The notes beneath the pieces are model-generated. The model made no database searches. It was not told where the DNA came from and saw only the letters and a program-made list of their open reading frames with translations. From Burkholderia glumae LMG 2196 = ATCC 33617 (GTDB lineage Bacteria > Pseudomonadota > Gammaproteobacteria > Burkholderiales > Burkholderiaceae), in the NCBI RefSeq assembly GCF_000960995.1, contig NZ_CP009435.1, positions 2,728,001 to 2,792,000 on the forward strand: a DNA stretch of 64,000 nt, read 5' to 3'. Made by a program: the position numbers and the translations under genes. Below, piece after piece: positions 45,440 to 54,535 of this stretch (the stretch's first letter is position 1; each line of letters starts with the position of its first letter).

Positions 45440-45494
45440 GTATCATGCGGGGTTGCGCATCGTCCGGTGCGCCCGCACTCGCTCAAGGAACGTC

Positions 45495-46283
45495 ATGACT
45501 GTTGCTCCCGCCACGCTGGTGGCGCTGATCGTCGGCACGCTGCTCGTCGCGCTGCTGCCGATCGTCACGTACCGTCTGCTGAAAGCCCCGATGAGGCTCG
45601 ACCGGCGCGACGCGATCGTCGGCGTCGCCGCGTTCATGCTGTTCGCGACGCTGCTCGAGCGCGGCTTCTACGCGCTCGCGCTGGGCCTGCCCGCGATCAC
45701 GCAGTTTCTGGTCAAGCCGGCCGCCTTCGTCGCGTTCGGCACGATCGCGGCCGCGGTGTTCGAAGAGGCCGGCCGCTACCTCGGGATGCGCTTCGTCGAG
45801 CGGCGCTACGGCGCCTCGCCTGGCGACGGACGCGGGCTCGGCTACGGCATCGGCTTCGGCGGCGCGCAGGCGTGGTTCGTCGGCGTGATCGTGCTGGGCC
45901 AGTGGACCTGGCTCGTCTGGCTGGCGCAGCGCGGCCAGCTCAACGAACAGCTCGCCACCATGCCGACCGATCTCGCGCTGCGCATCCAGATGATGCTGGT
46001 GACGATGTCGGCGCCGTCGATCGGCGTGCGCGTGTTCGAATGCGTGGCCGCGTTCACGTTCCAGCTGGCGATGTCGGTGATCGTCTGGCGCGGGGTGCAG
46101 GCGCGCAAGCGCTGGATTCTGCCGCTCGCGATCGTGCTGCATCCGATCGGCGACCTGCCGCTGATCGCGTTCAATGCCGGCGCGATGCCGATTTCGACCA
46201 TGGTCACGCTGTATGGCGTGCTGACGATGCTGCTGATCGCCGGACTCGCCCGCTGGTGCCGGCCTGCGCCGAATGCGGCCTGA
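45495..46283 (+). CDS. YhfC-family intramembrane protease-like protein
   Basis: 262 residues with about seven hydrophobic segments. The putative active-site glutamates are in AAAVFEEAGRYLGMRF (E90, E91). A later histidine in AIVLHPIGDLP matches the glutamic-type intramembrane protease fold seen in YhfC/PrsW/CAAX families. The start at 45495 follows AAGGAACG. No substrate is apparent. The gene ends 19 bases before the next one, so they are probably co-transcribed. Confidence 0.8.
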   Translation: MTVAPATLVALIVGTLLVALLPIVTYRLLKAPMRLDRRDAIVGVAAFMLFATLLERGFYALALGLPAITQFLVKPAAFVAFGTIAAAVFEEAGRYLGMRFVERRYGASPGDGRGLGYGIGFGGAQAWFVGVIVLGQWTWLVWLAQRGQLNEQLATMPTDLALRIQMMLVTMSAPSIGVRVFECVAAFTFQLAMSVIVWRGVQARKRWILPLAIVLHPIGDLPLIAFNAGAMPISTMVTLYGVLTMLLIAGLARWCRPAPNAA

Positions 46284-46302
46284 GCGGCCACGGAGATCGC
46301 TG

Positions 46303-46665
46303 ATGGATGAGTACCACTACGATTGCGCGAGCGCCGAATTCAACGAGCTGGCGCATGTGATCTGCGACCTGTTCCCCGAACAGACCCGCTTTGCCGAGCG
46401 CCGCGACGACGCGGGGCGCCTGCTGCATGTGCAATGGCTCGGCATGCGCTTCGGCGCCGCGCCGCGCCGCATGGCGCTCGACGTGCGGATCGAGCCGGCC
46501 GCGCTGGCGCGCTATCTGGCCATGCGGCCGATGCAGCGCGCGCGCAGCCACGCGGTGCTGCGTGCCTATGTCGAGGCGTTCATCGGCTCGCTCGAGGAGC
46601 GGCACGCGGAGGGGCAGGCGGTGGAGCGCGAGGCCACGCTCACGCTGGGCGAGGCGTTCGCCTGA
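46303..46665 (+). CDS. DUF3022 family protein
   Basis: 120 residues, no signal peptide or membrane segment. It has a MDEYHYDCASAEFNELAHVICDLFPEQTRF start and an alpha/beta pattern. I associate it with DUF3022, a Burkholderiaceae family of unknown function. GGAG lies 8 bases ahead of the ATG. It follows the YhfC gene closely. Confidence 0.75.
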   Translation: MDEYHYDCASAEFNELAHVICDLFPEQTRFAERRDDAGRLLHVQWLGMRFGAAPRRMALDVRIEPAALARYLAMRPMQRARSHAVLRAYVEAFIGSLEERHAEGQAVEREATLTLGEAFA

Positions 46666-46701
46666 GGCCTTGCTTGCCGCGCCGCCCGGCGCCGTTGCGG
46701 C

Positions 46702-47136
46702 TCAATCCGCGACGCGATAGACCTGCGCGAAACGCTGCGCCTGGACGACGCCGTAGTCGCCGGGCGCGTATTGCATGACCCAGTCGCCGGCCGCGCCGCG
46801 CAGCACGTCGCCGTTCTCGGAACGCGCGATCGTGAACGGGGCGTCCATCCGCCGGGCCAGCACGACGCTCGGGCGATTGCGGTAGGCGCCGGGTCGGCCG
46901 TGTTCGAGATCGGGCTGCGCGGGCAGGTATTTCGCGTCGAAGCGCTCGCGCGACACCACCCAGCGGTCGCCCGTCGAGCCCGTCACGAGCGCGTCGCCGG
47001 CCGCATAGCGGTTCGGGCCTTCCAGGCTTATCAGTTCGCCCGCCTCGGGCGCGAATGTCACTTCCACCGTTTCATTCTTGACGACGCGTTGTGCGGCAGG
47101 GTCCGTGCGCAGGTCGATCTGCTTCAATTCGATCAT
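46702..47136 (-). CDS. PGDYG-motif protein
   Basis: 144 residues. The sequence contains the diagnostic PGDYG string (WVMQYAPGDYGVVQAQRF) plus ALVTGSTGDRWVVSRERFDAKY, a small family of unknown function. The start at 47136 (MIELKQIDLR) is inferred from the conserved-looking beginning. An IS6 copy lies 100 bases upstream, and its transposase frame reads through into this gene without a stop. The native promoter has probably been displaced by the insertion. Confidence 0.8.
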   Translation of the reverse strand: MIELKQIDLRTDPAAQRVVKNETVEVTFAPEAGELISLEGPNRYAAGDALVTGSTGDRWVVSRERFDAKYLPAQPDLEHGRPGAYRNRPSVVLARRMDAPFTIARSENGDVLRGAAGDWVMQYAPGDYGVVQAQRFAQVYRVAD

Positions 47137-47235
47137 GATTCGCGTGCTGTTCGGTGAAAAGCACGCACTGTAGCGTGAAACTCGGCGGGCGTGGGAGCTT
47201 GGGCGAGCGGCGCGGGCAGGGCGATGCGCACGGGT

Positions 47236-48018
47236 GGCTTTGTCAAGTTCAGTGCTGGAGGCTGTTCGAATTGGTGATGAGAAGGAATCCTGCTGATTAT
47301 CGAGCGAGCCTGCGTCGCTCCAGCGGTACCAGCTGGCAATGCGTTCCTTCAGCTGGGTGCGGTGATCCGCAGCCCTCATGCAGTGACGGGGTAGCGCGAA
47401 GTGTTGCCGGATCGGACCGAAACGTGAAAGGGAAGCCTGAGTGCGCAGCGGATCGCGAAACCCCTGCATCTGGCGCTCACGCCGGCGCGTGGGCTGGTGA
47501 CTGTTTTCTGCCCGGTTGTTCACCTTGGCACAGGCCTTCACAAATACGTGCTTCACCCCGCCCAGTTCGGGCACCTCTGCCTTTGCCGCCGGATAGCTGC
47601 GCAACTGGTCGGTGACGATCTTCCGGGGTACCGGGTTTGCGCGCAGGATGCGTCTGAAGAAGCGCTTCGCGGCCGCCTTGTCGCGGCGCTTCTGCAGCAG
47701 CACGTCCAGTTCGATCCCATGTTCGTCCACCGCGCGCCACAGCACGTACGGCTCGCCGCGCAGCTTCACGAACAATTCATCGAGATGCCAGGTCGTGCCT
47801 GACCTGCCGCGCACGGCTTTCGTGCAATGGGCAAACTGCGCGCCGAACCGGTCACACCAGTTGCGTACTGATTCGTAGGTCACAGTCACACCGCGCTCAA
47901 GCAGCAGTTCCTCGATGTCGCGCAGGCTCAGATTGAAGCGGTGGTACCAGCGTACCGCGCAGCTGATGATCGAGGCCGGGAAGCGGTAGCCGTGAAACGG
48001 GTTGCGGATCTTTGGCAT
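47236..48018 (-). CDS. IS6-family transposase, copy 1, no stop inside the element
   Basis: 261 codons from the ATG at 48018 to the last base of the element. It is a DDE transposase with a helix-turn-helix start (SLRDIEELLLERGVTVTYESVRNW). The acidic triad is in WHLDELFV, VTDQLRSY and NRAENSHQPTRRRE. The frame has no stop within the IS; it continues through 100 bases of host DNA and the PGDYG gene to 46702, a potential 438-residue chimera. The usual family length is about 230-240 residues, so the C-terminus here is probably altered. It is identical to copy 2 across the element. Confidence 0.88.
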
Positions 48019-48086
48019 TTCCCCATTCTATCCGCTGGGCGCTTCAAGTTGACATTGCCGCCTCCAGCACTGAACTTGACAAAGCC
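47236..48086 (-). mobile_element. IS6-family insertion sequence, copy 1 (851 bp)
   Basis: The element has perfect 27-bp terminal inverted repeats at 47236-47262 and 48060-48086, beginning GGCTTTGTCAAGTTCAG. It carries a single transposase gene on the minus strand. The flanking octamers (GCACGGGT left, CGGCTCTC right) are not duplicated, which suggests rearrangement after insertion. Confidence 0.92.
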
Positions 48087-48231
48087 CGGCTCTCCCATTT
48101 TGCGCACGCTTGTGGATGCAGGCGATGTAGGTTACGACAATGAAATGAAAGCAATTTGCGGAGAAAATGAAAGACATTTGTTGGGAGAAAAAATCCCAAT
48201 GGACTTGGCCACGTCAAACTCGACTGCTTGA
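48087..48231 (+). pseudogene. 3' remnant of a gene cut by IS copy 1
   Basis: From the IS edge a frame encodes about 47 residues (GSPILRTLVDAGDVGYDNEM..., ending DLATSNSTA) and a stop. It has no start of its own and begins exactly at the element boundary, so it looks like the tail of a disrupted gene. The family is not recognised. The following bases 48232-48393 are AT-rich, contain the inverted repeat GGTATG/CATACC (48239-48259) and probably the vgrG promoter. Confidence 0.4.
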
Positions 48232-48393
48232 GATATAGGGTATGAATTTTTGTCATACCATATTGTGGCTTTCTCGACCAAGGTACACTCCCACGACCTG
48301 TCAACGGCGCTAAAATTGCGGCGATATACGGGGACGCCGTTCCCGCGAGAGCGTAGGCCGTTGAGCCTGCAAAAACAAGAAGATGGATAACGC

Positions 48394-51159
48394 ATGAACA
48401 TGACCGAAGTGGCTCAGGCGATTCGTGGCGGCCTGATTCAGCAAGATCGCCTGCTCAAGGCGAGCATCCCATCGCTGCCGGAGAATGCGCTTGTCCCGCG
48501 TCGGGCGGTGACTTATTCCGAGCTTGGCCGTGACTTCAGTGTCAAGCTCGACATGGTGTCCACAGCGGGCGATATTGAGCTTAAAACATTGATCGCTCAA
48601 CCGATGACCCTTTGGTTGCAGCAAGCGAACAAGTCCTATTTACCGATCAACGGATACATCCATACAGCTCGTAGGCTTGGTTCTGACGGAAGCCTTTCAA
48701 GTTACCAATTGGCTTTCGCTTCGTGGATGCATTTCTTAAAGTTCCGCAGCGATATGCGGTACTGGCAGAACCAGAGTGTTGACGCCATCCTCAGCGATGT
48801 ATTTAATGCGCATCCACAAGCGCGGGGGCAATTCGAATTCGCCTTGCTGAAGCCGTTACCCTCGCGCTCGTATTGCCGTCAGAGTGAGACTGATTGGAAT
48901 TTCGTTCATCGATTGATGGAAGAAGAAGGCTTGTTCGGTTTTTGGCGTCAGGACAATGAAGGCAAGTCGCACAAACTCGTCGTGACCGATAACATTTACT
49001 CGCTTGACGAACTATCTCCCAATCCGGTCGAATTTTCCAGATCAGGCGCCCGTAGCGAAACGGATGCATTTACGCAATGGGCAGGCTCGCGGACATTGCA
49101 GAGTACCGTACATACGACGCGTACCTTTGACTACAAGGCACCATCGCCCATTACCAACCCCAGAGGTACGACGCTGCCAACGATGGCCGGTCAAGGGAAT
49201 TTGCCGGAACAGACGGAAGTCTACGAATATACCGGCGCCTACACGTATCTGAGCCGGGATCGCGGTGAACATCTCTCGAAGATTCATCTAGAGGAATGGG
49301 AATCGAGGGCGAAGAGATTTCTTGGCGTGGGAGGTGTTCGGGCCATTGATGCCGGCCGCCGCTTCGTACTGACTGGGCATCCTGAGCACGATCGTGATCC
49401 GGCCGGGCACCGAGAATTCGCATCGATAAAAGTGCGTCGGTACGTCGAAAACAATCTGCCGCTATCGAGTCACGAAGCGAGCTTCCCATATAGCTTGCAG
49501 AGCGAAGTAGCACAGGCAAAGTTTGAGCAATCGGGTGAGATCGTCACTCATGAAGATGGCTCGGCCGGTTTTTATCTGGTCGAAGTCGAGGCACAGCGTG
49601 TCACTGTTCCGTATCGGAGTCCGTTCGAACACAAGAAGCCGACGATGGAGTTGGAGACGGCGATTGTCGTGGGGCCGCAGGGTGAAGAGGTGTATACGGA
49701 CGCATTGAACCGCGTCAAGATCATGTTCGTATGGGACCGCCAAAGTTCGGGGGACGCGAATGCCTCGTGCTGGGTGAGAGTTGCGCAGTCGGATACAGGC
49801 GGGGGGTACGGAAGCGTACACGTTCCGAGGATCGGAGAAGAAGTACTGGTTGGTTATGTCGGGGGAGACTGTGACAGGCCCATCGTGCTACATCGCGTTT
49901 ACAACGGACGCGTTCAGCCGCAATGGCATAGTAATGGCATCCTGTCGGGCTATCGATCGAAAGAGTATGCCGGTGCTGGCTACAACGAGATGGTCCTGGA
50001 CGACGCTACTGCGCAGAATCGTGTTCGACTGTTCAGCAGCAGTTCGAACACGCTTCTTCATCTCGGCTATCTCATCGATCAGGACGGTAACACCCGTGGC
50101 CCCTATCTCGGCAGCGGTTTCGATTTGAAATCGGATGCTCACGGGGCAATTCGTGCGGCGCAGGGGCTTTTCGTCTCAAGCTACGACGCATCGGTCAAAC
50201 AGCCCATGGATGCGCGTCACGCGACTGGCCAACTCGCTAACGCGCAAAGCGTTGTCCAGTCGCTTTCTGACGCAAGTGCAGGGCATCGCGCTGAGAGTCT
50301 CAGCGCAGGTTATGATGCGTTGCGTGCATTTACCGACGCGACGCAGGCAAGCGTCGCTGGCATTTCTACCGGAGGTCGCACCGCCGGTGGCGGTGCCGGG
50401 AGTGCGAACGGTTTCAAGGCCCCGATCATGTTGTTTGCAAGCCCGGCCGGTATCGCGACATCAACGCAGCAGTCGACACAGATCACGGCTGACCAGCACG
50501 TAAATATCGTCAGCGGTGAAAGTACGCATCTGGCTGCTGGGAAATCGTTGGTCGCGAGCGTGGCCGAAAAAGTCAGCTTGTTCGTCAAGAATGCGGGGAT
50601 GAAGCTATTCGCAGCAAAGGGCAAGGTCGAAATCCAGGCGCAGTCGGATAATGTCGAAATAATCGCCGATCAGGTTCTGAAACTGATCAGCGCAAAGCGT
50701 CGGATCGAGATCACCGCCGCCGAGGAAATACTGCTCAACGCGCGCGGTAGTTATATCCGGATCAACGGTGCAGGAATCGAGCATGGTACGCCCGCGCAAT
50801 GGATCGCCTATGCGGGCAACCATGCGCTGCCGGGTCCCAAGTCGCTACCTGTCGTCGTACCCGGCTTTGACATGCCGAAAGCGTTCAGCAATCGACTCGA
50901 CGTCTATGATGTCTACTGGCAAAGAGAGTTCGGCGAGGTCGAATATACGGCGCGACGAGAGAATGGTGAGGTGATGGCTCAGGGTACTCTCGATGAGCAT
51001 GGCCGCACGCCACGCCTGACGACCGACCAACCCGAGACCCTTCAGGTGCTCGTCGGCACGCAAGGGTCGTGGCTAGTCGAATCGGTAGCCTCATCGTCCA
51101 GCGATTCCGGCGAAGCCACTCCAGACGACCCGGACCATTACGTTAATCACAGCGCCTGA
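48394..51159 (+). CDS. vgrG: Type VI secretion tip protein VgrG
   Basis: 921 residues. The N-terminal two thirds is the gp27/gp5-like spike (RSYCRQSETDWNFVHRLMEEEGLFGFW, then VKIMFVWDRQSSGDANASCWVRVAQ with RIGEEVLVGYVGGDCDRPIV). A DUF2345 beta-helix extension follows (about 700-810, with QITADQHVNIVSG and KGKVEIQAQSDNVEIIAD). The C-terminus (about 850-910) looks like a transthyretin/Ig-like module (YTARRENGEVMAQGTLDEHGRT). VgrG forms the puncturing tip and carries effectors. Its codon use is AT-richer than the flanks. No DUF4123 or DUF2169 adaptor gene follows. Confidence 0.95.
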   Translation: MNMTEVAQAIRGGLIQQDRLLKASIPSLPENALVPRRAVTYSELGRDFSVKLDMVSTAGDIELKTLIAQPMTLWLQQANKSYLPINGYIHTARRLGSDGSLSSYQLAFASWMHFLKFRSDMRYWQNQSVDAILSDVFNAHPQARGQFEFALLKPLPSRSYCRQSETDWNFVHRLMEEEGLFGFWRQDNEGKSHKLVVTDNIYSLDELSPNPVEFSRSGARSETDAFTQWAGSRTLQSTVHTTRTFDYKAPSPITNPRGTTLPTMAGQGNLPEQTEVYEYTGAYTYLSRDRGEHLSKIHLEEWESRAKRFLGVGGVRAIDAGRRFVLTGHPEHDRDPAGHREFASIKVRRYVENNLPLSSHEASFPYSLQSEVAQAKFEQSGEIVTHEDGSAGFYLVEVEAQRVTVPYRSPFEHKKPTMELETAIVVGPQGEEVYTDALNRVKIMFVWDRQSSGDANASCWVRVAQSDTGGGYGSVHVPRIGEEVLVGYVGGDCDRPIVLHRVYNGRVQPQWHSNGILSGYRSKEYAGAGYNEMVLDDATAQNRVRLFSSSSNTLLHLGYLIDQDGNTRGPYLGSGFDLKSDAHGAIRAAQGLFVSSYDASVKQPMDARHATGQLANAQSVVQSLSDASAGHRAESLSAGYDALRAFTDATQASVAGISTGGRTAGGGAGSANGFKAPIMLFASPAGIATSTQQSTQITADQHVNIVSGESTHLAAGKSLVASVAEKVSLFVKNAGMKLFAAKGKVEIQAQSDNVEIIADQVLKLISAKRRIEITAAEEILLNARGSYIRINGAGIEHGTPAQWIAYAGNHALPGPKSLPVVVPGFDMPKAFSNRLDVYDVYWQREFGEVEYTARRENGEVMAQGTLDEHGRTPRLTTDQPETLQVLVGTQGSWLVESVASSSSDSGEATPDDPDHYVNHSA

Positions 51160-51186
51160 ACGCCGTTCGAGCCAATCCAAAAAATC

Positions 51187-52902
51187 ATGACCGCTCCGAA
51201 TACCAACACTGATCCTCTGTCCGCCGTAACGGTTTATTTCAAGGATCATTTTGGCCGACCGATCCAGGATTTGAAAATCGAGATCAAGGGTATGGAAGAC
51301 CGCGCAAATCAGGTCTATCACGCCGCATCGACAAATTCGGAGGGCGCGATCCGGTTCTCGGTTCAAATGGGCACCGCGCTATCCGTGCATGTGAAGCGTT
51401 GGACTAGCGACACGATGAAGGAAGTCGCTCGTTTGAACGCGTCTCTGTCTCAGGCCTACTTCAATCTGACGAGCCCGAAGACCAAACATGAGTTGCCGAC
51501 GAAGGTCGACGATACGGCGAAAGGCGATTACTGGCGTGGTACTTACCTTGTCAAGCCGCACGACAATCTGACCACAATCGCGAAGAAATATCATACGAGC
51601 GTTGATTTGCTCAAGCGGGTGAATGGACTGAAATCAGACCTCATCGTAGTAGGACAAAAGTTGAAGGTCCCCCCTGCCGAAACTCGGAAATCCGATGAGC
51701 CGACGCCAAAGAAACCAAACCCACCTGGTAGCCCACCGCAGAACGACCATCCGAACAACGCTAGTGGAGCGCCGACTTCGGTGCCTCGTCAGGGCGCTGC
51801 ACCTATCATTTTCCCAATACAAACCCGCCCGCTAAATGACGAGGGGGGCGTATACGGGACGACGTCGGCTGACTATACATGGACCAAACCTTTACATGGC
51901 GGCGGTCATGATCAGGCAAGATTTGGTGCGAATCGTGCTGGCGGTCGAAAGCATGCGGCACGAGACCTTTACGTCCAGGCACACACTCCGATTGTAGCGA
52001 TTGCACCGGGCGTCGTTATCAAGTGCGAATTTTTTTATTGCCAAACTTGGCAGATCAGTATTCATCATAAGACTTCTGATGGTCGAGAGTTTATCGCTTT
52101 GTACGGCGAAGTCGATCCATCGTCCACAAAGGTGAAAGTCGGAGACACAGTAAGCCAGGGGCAAGTTCTTGCTAACAGCGGAGTACTGTTGAAGGGAAAT
52201 GGAACGCCACTGCATGTCGTCGGAAGCGAAAATGTGTCGATGCTCCATTTCGAGACGTATTCGGGCGCTCTCGGATTCGATCCCCATTCGAAACTGAACG
52301 GATCATCGTTGGCCGCTCCGTTCCAGCGTCGCGGCGACTTGATCGATTCGCTTGCAATTTTGCAGGAGGGCTATAAGGCGACGTTTCTCGATGCGCCTCC
52401 CCTCAAGCCTATTGGTCAACGGATCCCGATAGCGCAATTGAAGACCTCGGATCAAGGCAAGGCATTTATCAAGGGGTGGGAGAGTGTGCATTATGACGCT
52501 ACGAAGGAAAATACTTACTATTACAACGACAGTAAAGGCTACTGCACGGTTGGCTGGGGTCACCTGATTGCCAAAAGCAGTTGTGCGGCGAACGGGTACA
52601 TTGCGATGTCGAGCAAGATAACCGTTGCGGAGGCTCAAACACTTTTTGACAACGATGTCGCGGTGATCGAAGGTCGTGTCAAGAATGCGATCAGCGTACC
52701 CCTCTACCAGCACGAGTACGATGCACTCATCTCGCTCGCCTTTAATATGGGCAGTCTGAGCAAAGCGCCAAGTCTGTGTCGCAAACTGAACAACGGTGAC
52801 TATACAGGAGCGCCCGTCGAATTCTTGGATATCGAGAACAAGACACGCCGTGAACGAGAGCACGACATGTTTTGTCTAGGTACTTACAATTCCAATCATT
52901 GA
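51187..52902 (+). CDS. T6SS peptidoglycan effector: LysM, M23 peptidase and GH24 lysozyme domains
   Basis: 571 residues, 27 bases after vgrG. Residues 10-95 look like an Ig-like/carboxypeptidase-regulatory module. A LysM domain is at 119-162 (TYLVKPHDNLTTIAKKYHTS), then a Pro-rich linker (163-205). An M23 domain covers about 225-370 with zinc ligands H256 and D260 (HAARD) and H354 (LHFE). The first histidine of the usual HxH is M352. A GH24 phage-type lysozyme domain (about 420-571) has candidate E432, D448 and T454 (WES..., NDSKGYCTVGWGH). No signal peptide, consistent with injection by T6SS. It would cut both stem peptides and glycan strands. Confidence 0.9.
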   Translation: MTAPNTNTDPLSAVTVYFKDHFGRPIQDLKIEIKGMEDRANQVYHAASTNSEGAIRFSVQMGTALSVHVKRWTSDTMKEVARLNASLSQAYFNLTSPKTKHELPTKVDDTAKGDYWRGTYLVKPHDNLTTIAKKYHTSVDLLKRVNGLKSDLIVVGQKLKVPPAETRKSDEPTPKKPNPPGSPPQNDHPNNASGAPTSVPRQGAAPIIFPIQTRPLNDEGGVYGTTSADYTWTKPLHGGGHDQARFGANRAGGRKHAARDLYVQAHTPIVAIAPGVVIKCEFFYCQTWQISIHHKTSDGREFIALYGEVDPSSTKVKVGDTVSQGQVLANSGVLLKGNGTPLHVVGSENVSMLHFETYSGALGFDPHSKLNGSSLAAPFQRRGDLIDSLAILQEGYKATFLDAPPLKPIGQRIPIAQLKTSDQGKAFIKGWESVHYDATKENTYYYNDSKGYCTVGWGHLIAKSSCAANGYIAMSSKITVAEAQTLFDNDVAVIEGRVKNAISVPLYQHEYDALISLAFNMGSLSKAPSLCRKLNNGDYTGAPVEFLDIENKTRREREHDMFCLGTYNSNH

Positions 52903-52924
52903 ACGAAGGATGTCCTTTACTTTC

Positions 52925-53728
52925 ATGAAGAAACTAGCACAGATTTTACTCCTTCTAGTGTCTGCGGTCTTTATGCCGGTGTATGCTTCGGCCCAGGAAA
53001 CATATCGAATGACAGGTGCAGCACAGTTCGAACAGGGCCATGATACTCACAAGTTGCCCTTTCCGGTCAACCCACAGACCGCAGCCTTTCTCACTTTCGA
53101 TGACAGTGCGTTTTCATTTCATTACGCCGGGCATAGTTGCAACGTAAAGATCGGCAAGAAAATGAAATTCTATGTCGACCCGGTCATCTCTCATTCGTTC
53201 GGTTCCAGGGATAAATTCAATGCTTTTCTGAGCACGAAATTCCATGCGAAAGGCGCGGCGCTGACTGACACCTATATCCTGGGTGATGTAGACGCGCCGC
53301 TATGCTCGGGCTTTCGGTCAGCGATGATCTATCGATCGCCGGACGAGATGGTGCTGCTCGACGGTTCGTGGGCGTACGCCTTCGAGCGTCAGAGCCATGC
53401 GCCGATAAACGCGGAGCAAAGTTTCGACTGCAATAAAGCGGCAACGAATGTCGAGCACCTTATATGCAAGAATCCGGATCTGATTAAGCTTGATGCAACC
53501 GTCAATCGTGGCTACGTAGCGATGATGCTGACCAATTCGAAAGAAATTTCATACCAAGATCCAGTGAGACTGAATCAAATCAATTGGATCAAGACAGTGC
53601 GGAATTCCTGCGGCGATAATGCTTGCTTGATGAAAGCATATAACGATCGCATAGCTTACATAAAAGGCAGGATAGCAAGCACCTACCCGTCTTATCCAGA
53701 AGAAGACTCCAATCAAGAAGGCGATTGA
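52925..53728 (+). CDS. Probable immunity protein with C-terminal LprI/DUF1311 domain
   Basis: 267 residues from MKKLAQILLLL; a start at 52910 would add five residues. A signal peptide (about 1-24, ending VYASAQ) sends it to the periplasm, where the effector acts. The middle part is unfamiliar. The last 90 residues match the LprI/DUF1311 pattern: SFDCNKAATNVEHLICKNPDLIKLD, then WIKTVRNSCGDNACLMKAYNDRI with four cysteines. Mycobacterial LprI inhibits lysozyme, which suits a partner of a GH24 effector. The position directly after the effector gene supports immunity. This is inference. Confidence 0.78.
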   Translation: MKKLAQILLLLVSAVFMPVYASAQETYRMTGAAQFEQGHDTHKLPFPVNPQTAAFLTFDDSAFSFHYAGHSCNVKIGKKMKFYVDPVISHSFGSRDKFNAFLSTKFHAKGAALTDTYILGDVDAPLCSGFRSAMIYRSPDEMVLLDGSWAYAFERQSHAPINAEQSFDCNKAATNVEHLICKNPDLIKLDATVNRGYVAMMLTNSKEISYQDPVRLNQINWIKTVRNSCGDNACLMKAYNDRIAYIKGRIASTYPSYPEEDSNQEGD

Positions 53729-53791
53729 TGTACGCGTGCGTCTATCCAGGCAACACGCGTAAATTTGTTCTCAATTTTGTCGAGGGGTAAG

Positions 53792-54073
53792 ATGGCACTA
53801 CCTATCATCGTGGTCGGAGATACGACATCACATGGGGGGCGCGTGATTAGCGGATCGGATATCCATACGATTGGAGGTAAGGCGATTGCTCGTCTGCATG
53901 ATCTCGTTGATTGCCCAGAGAAATATCCCGATGGCAAATCGCACGGCATTAACAAGATCATTGAGGCGCATCCGACGTTGACAATTGGCGGCGAGCGTGT
54001 GGCGCTACATGGTCATCACACCGAATGCGGTTGCATATTGATTGGCAGTACCGCTACACAGGTTGGAGACTAG
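53792..54073 (+). CDS. PAAR-domain T6SS tip protein
   Basis: 93 residues. PAAR features are VVGDTTSHGGRVISGS at the start and IGGERVALHGHHTECGCILIGS near the end, with a histidine/cysteine metal site. PAAR sharpens the VgrG spike. GAGGGGTAAG precedes the ATG. It sits after the immunity gene with 63 bases between, in the same direction, completing a vgrG-effector-immunity-PAAR set. Confidence 0.93.
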   Translation: MALPIIVVGDTTSHGGRVISGSDIHTIGGKAIARLHDLVDCPEKYPDGKSHGINKIIEAHPTLTIGGERVALHGHHTECGCILIGSTATQVGD

Positions 54074-54134
54074 TGCCAGCCCTGCGATCGGCTTAGGTCG
54101 GATTTACGTGCCGGATTGGGAATCGTGAGCAGGT

Positions 54135-54413
54135 GTGCGATCCCGATCCGGTATGGCGTCCGGCCTCCAGGACAAGTGGCGTGATCGTGTGCGACGGCCC
54201 ACGTCATTGAGCCTCGGATCCGATGGTCGACAGCCGACGTTAAGTGACGGACATCTGTCAGAGCAAATTTCCAACGCTATCGAAGCTCGTGGCGTTACGG
54301 TCGATGTCGTATATCGAGGTCCAAGCGACAGAGAAGGGCTTGTTGCGAAGGATGGCGAGATAGGTTGTATTGACGGCGTTGCCAATGCGTGCGACTTGGG
54401 TGCTTTAACTTAA
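54135..54413 (+). CDS. Small hypothetical ORF in the island
   Basis: 92 codons with no recognisable domain (MASGLQDKWRDRVRRP..., ISNAIEARGVTVDVVYRGPSDREGLVAKDGEIGC). No good ribosome site is visible. It may be real, a degraded fragment or chance. The surrounding 54074-54508 shows nothing else I can name. Confidence 0.3.
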   Translation: MRSRSGMASGLQDKWRDRVRRPTSLSLGSDGRQPTLSDGHLSEQISNAIEARGVTVDVVYRGPSDREGLVAKDGEIGCIDGVANACDLGALT

Positions 54414-54535
54414 TATTGAACTACGATATCTGGCACTAGGTACTCGGTAATGAAAGATGCCGGATACACCTCTTTTCCAGTTATTGTTAGTAGTGAGACC
54501 TCTTTTCAGTGATAACCCGCGACGAACGTTTCAAA

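Noticed and set aside
51187..52902. GH24 lysozyme as part of a prophage lysis cassette
   Set aside because: There is no holin, spanin or structural phage gene; the neighbours are VgrG and PAAR, and the lysozyme domain is fused to LysM and M23 domains.
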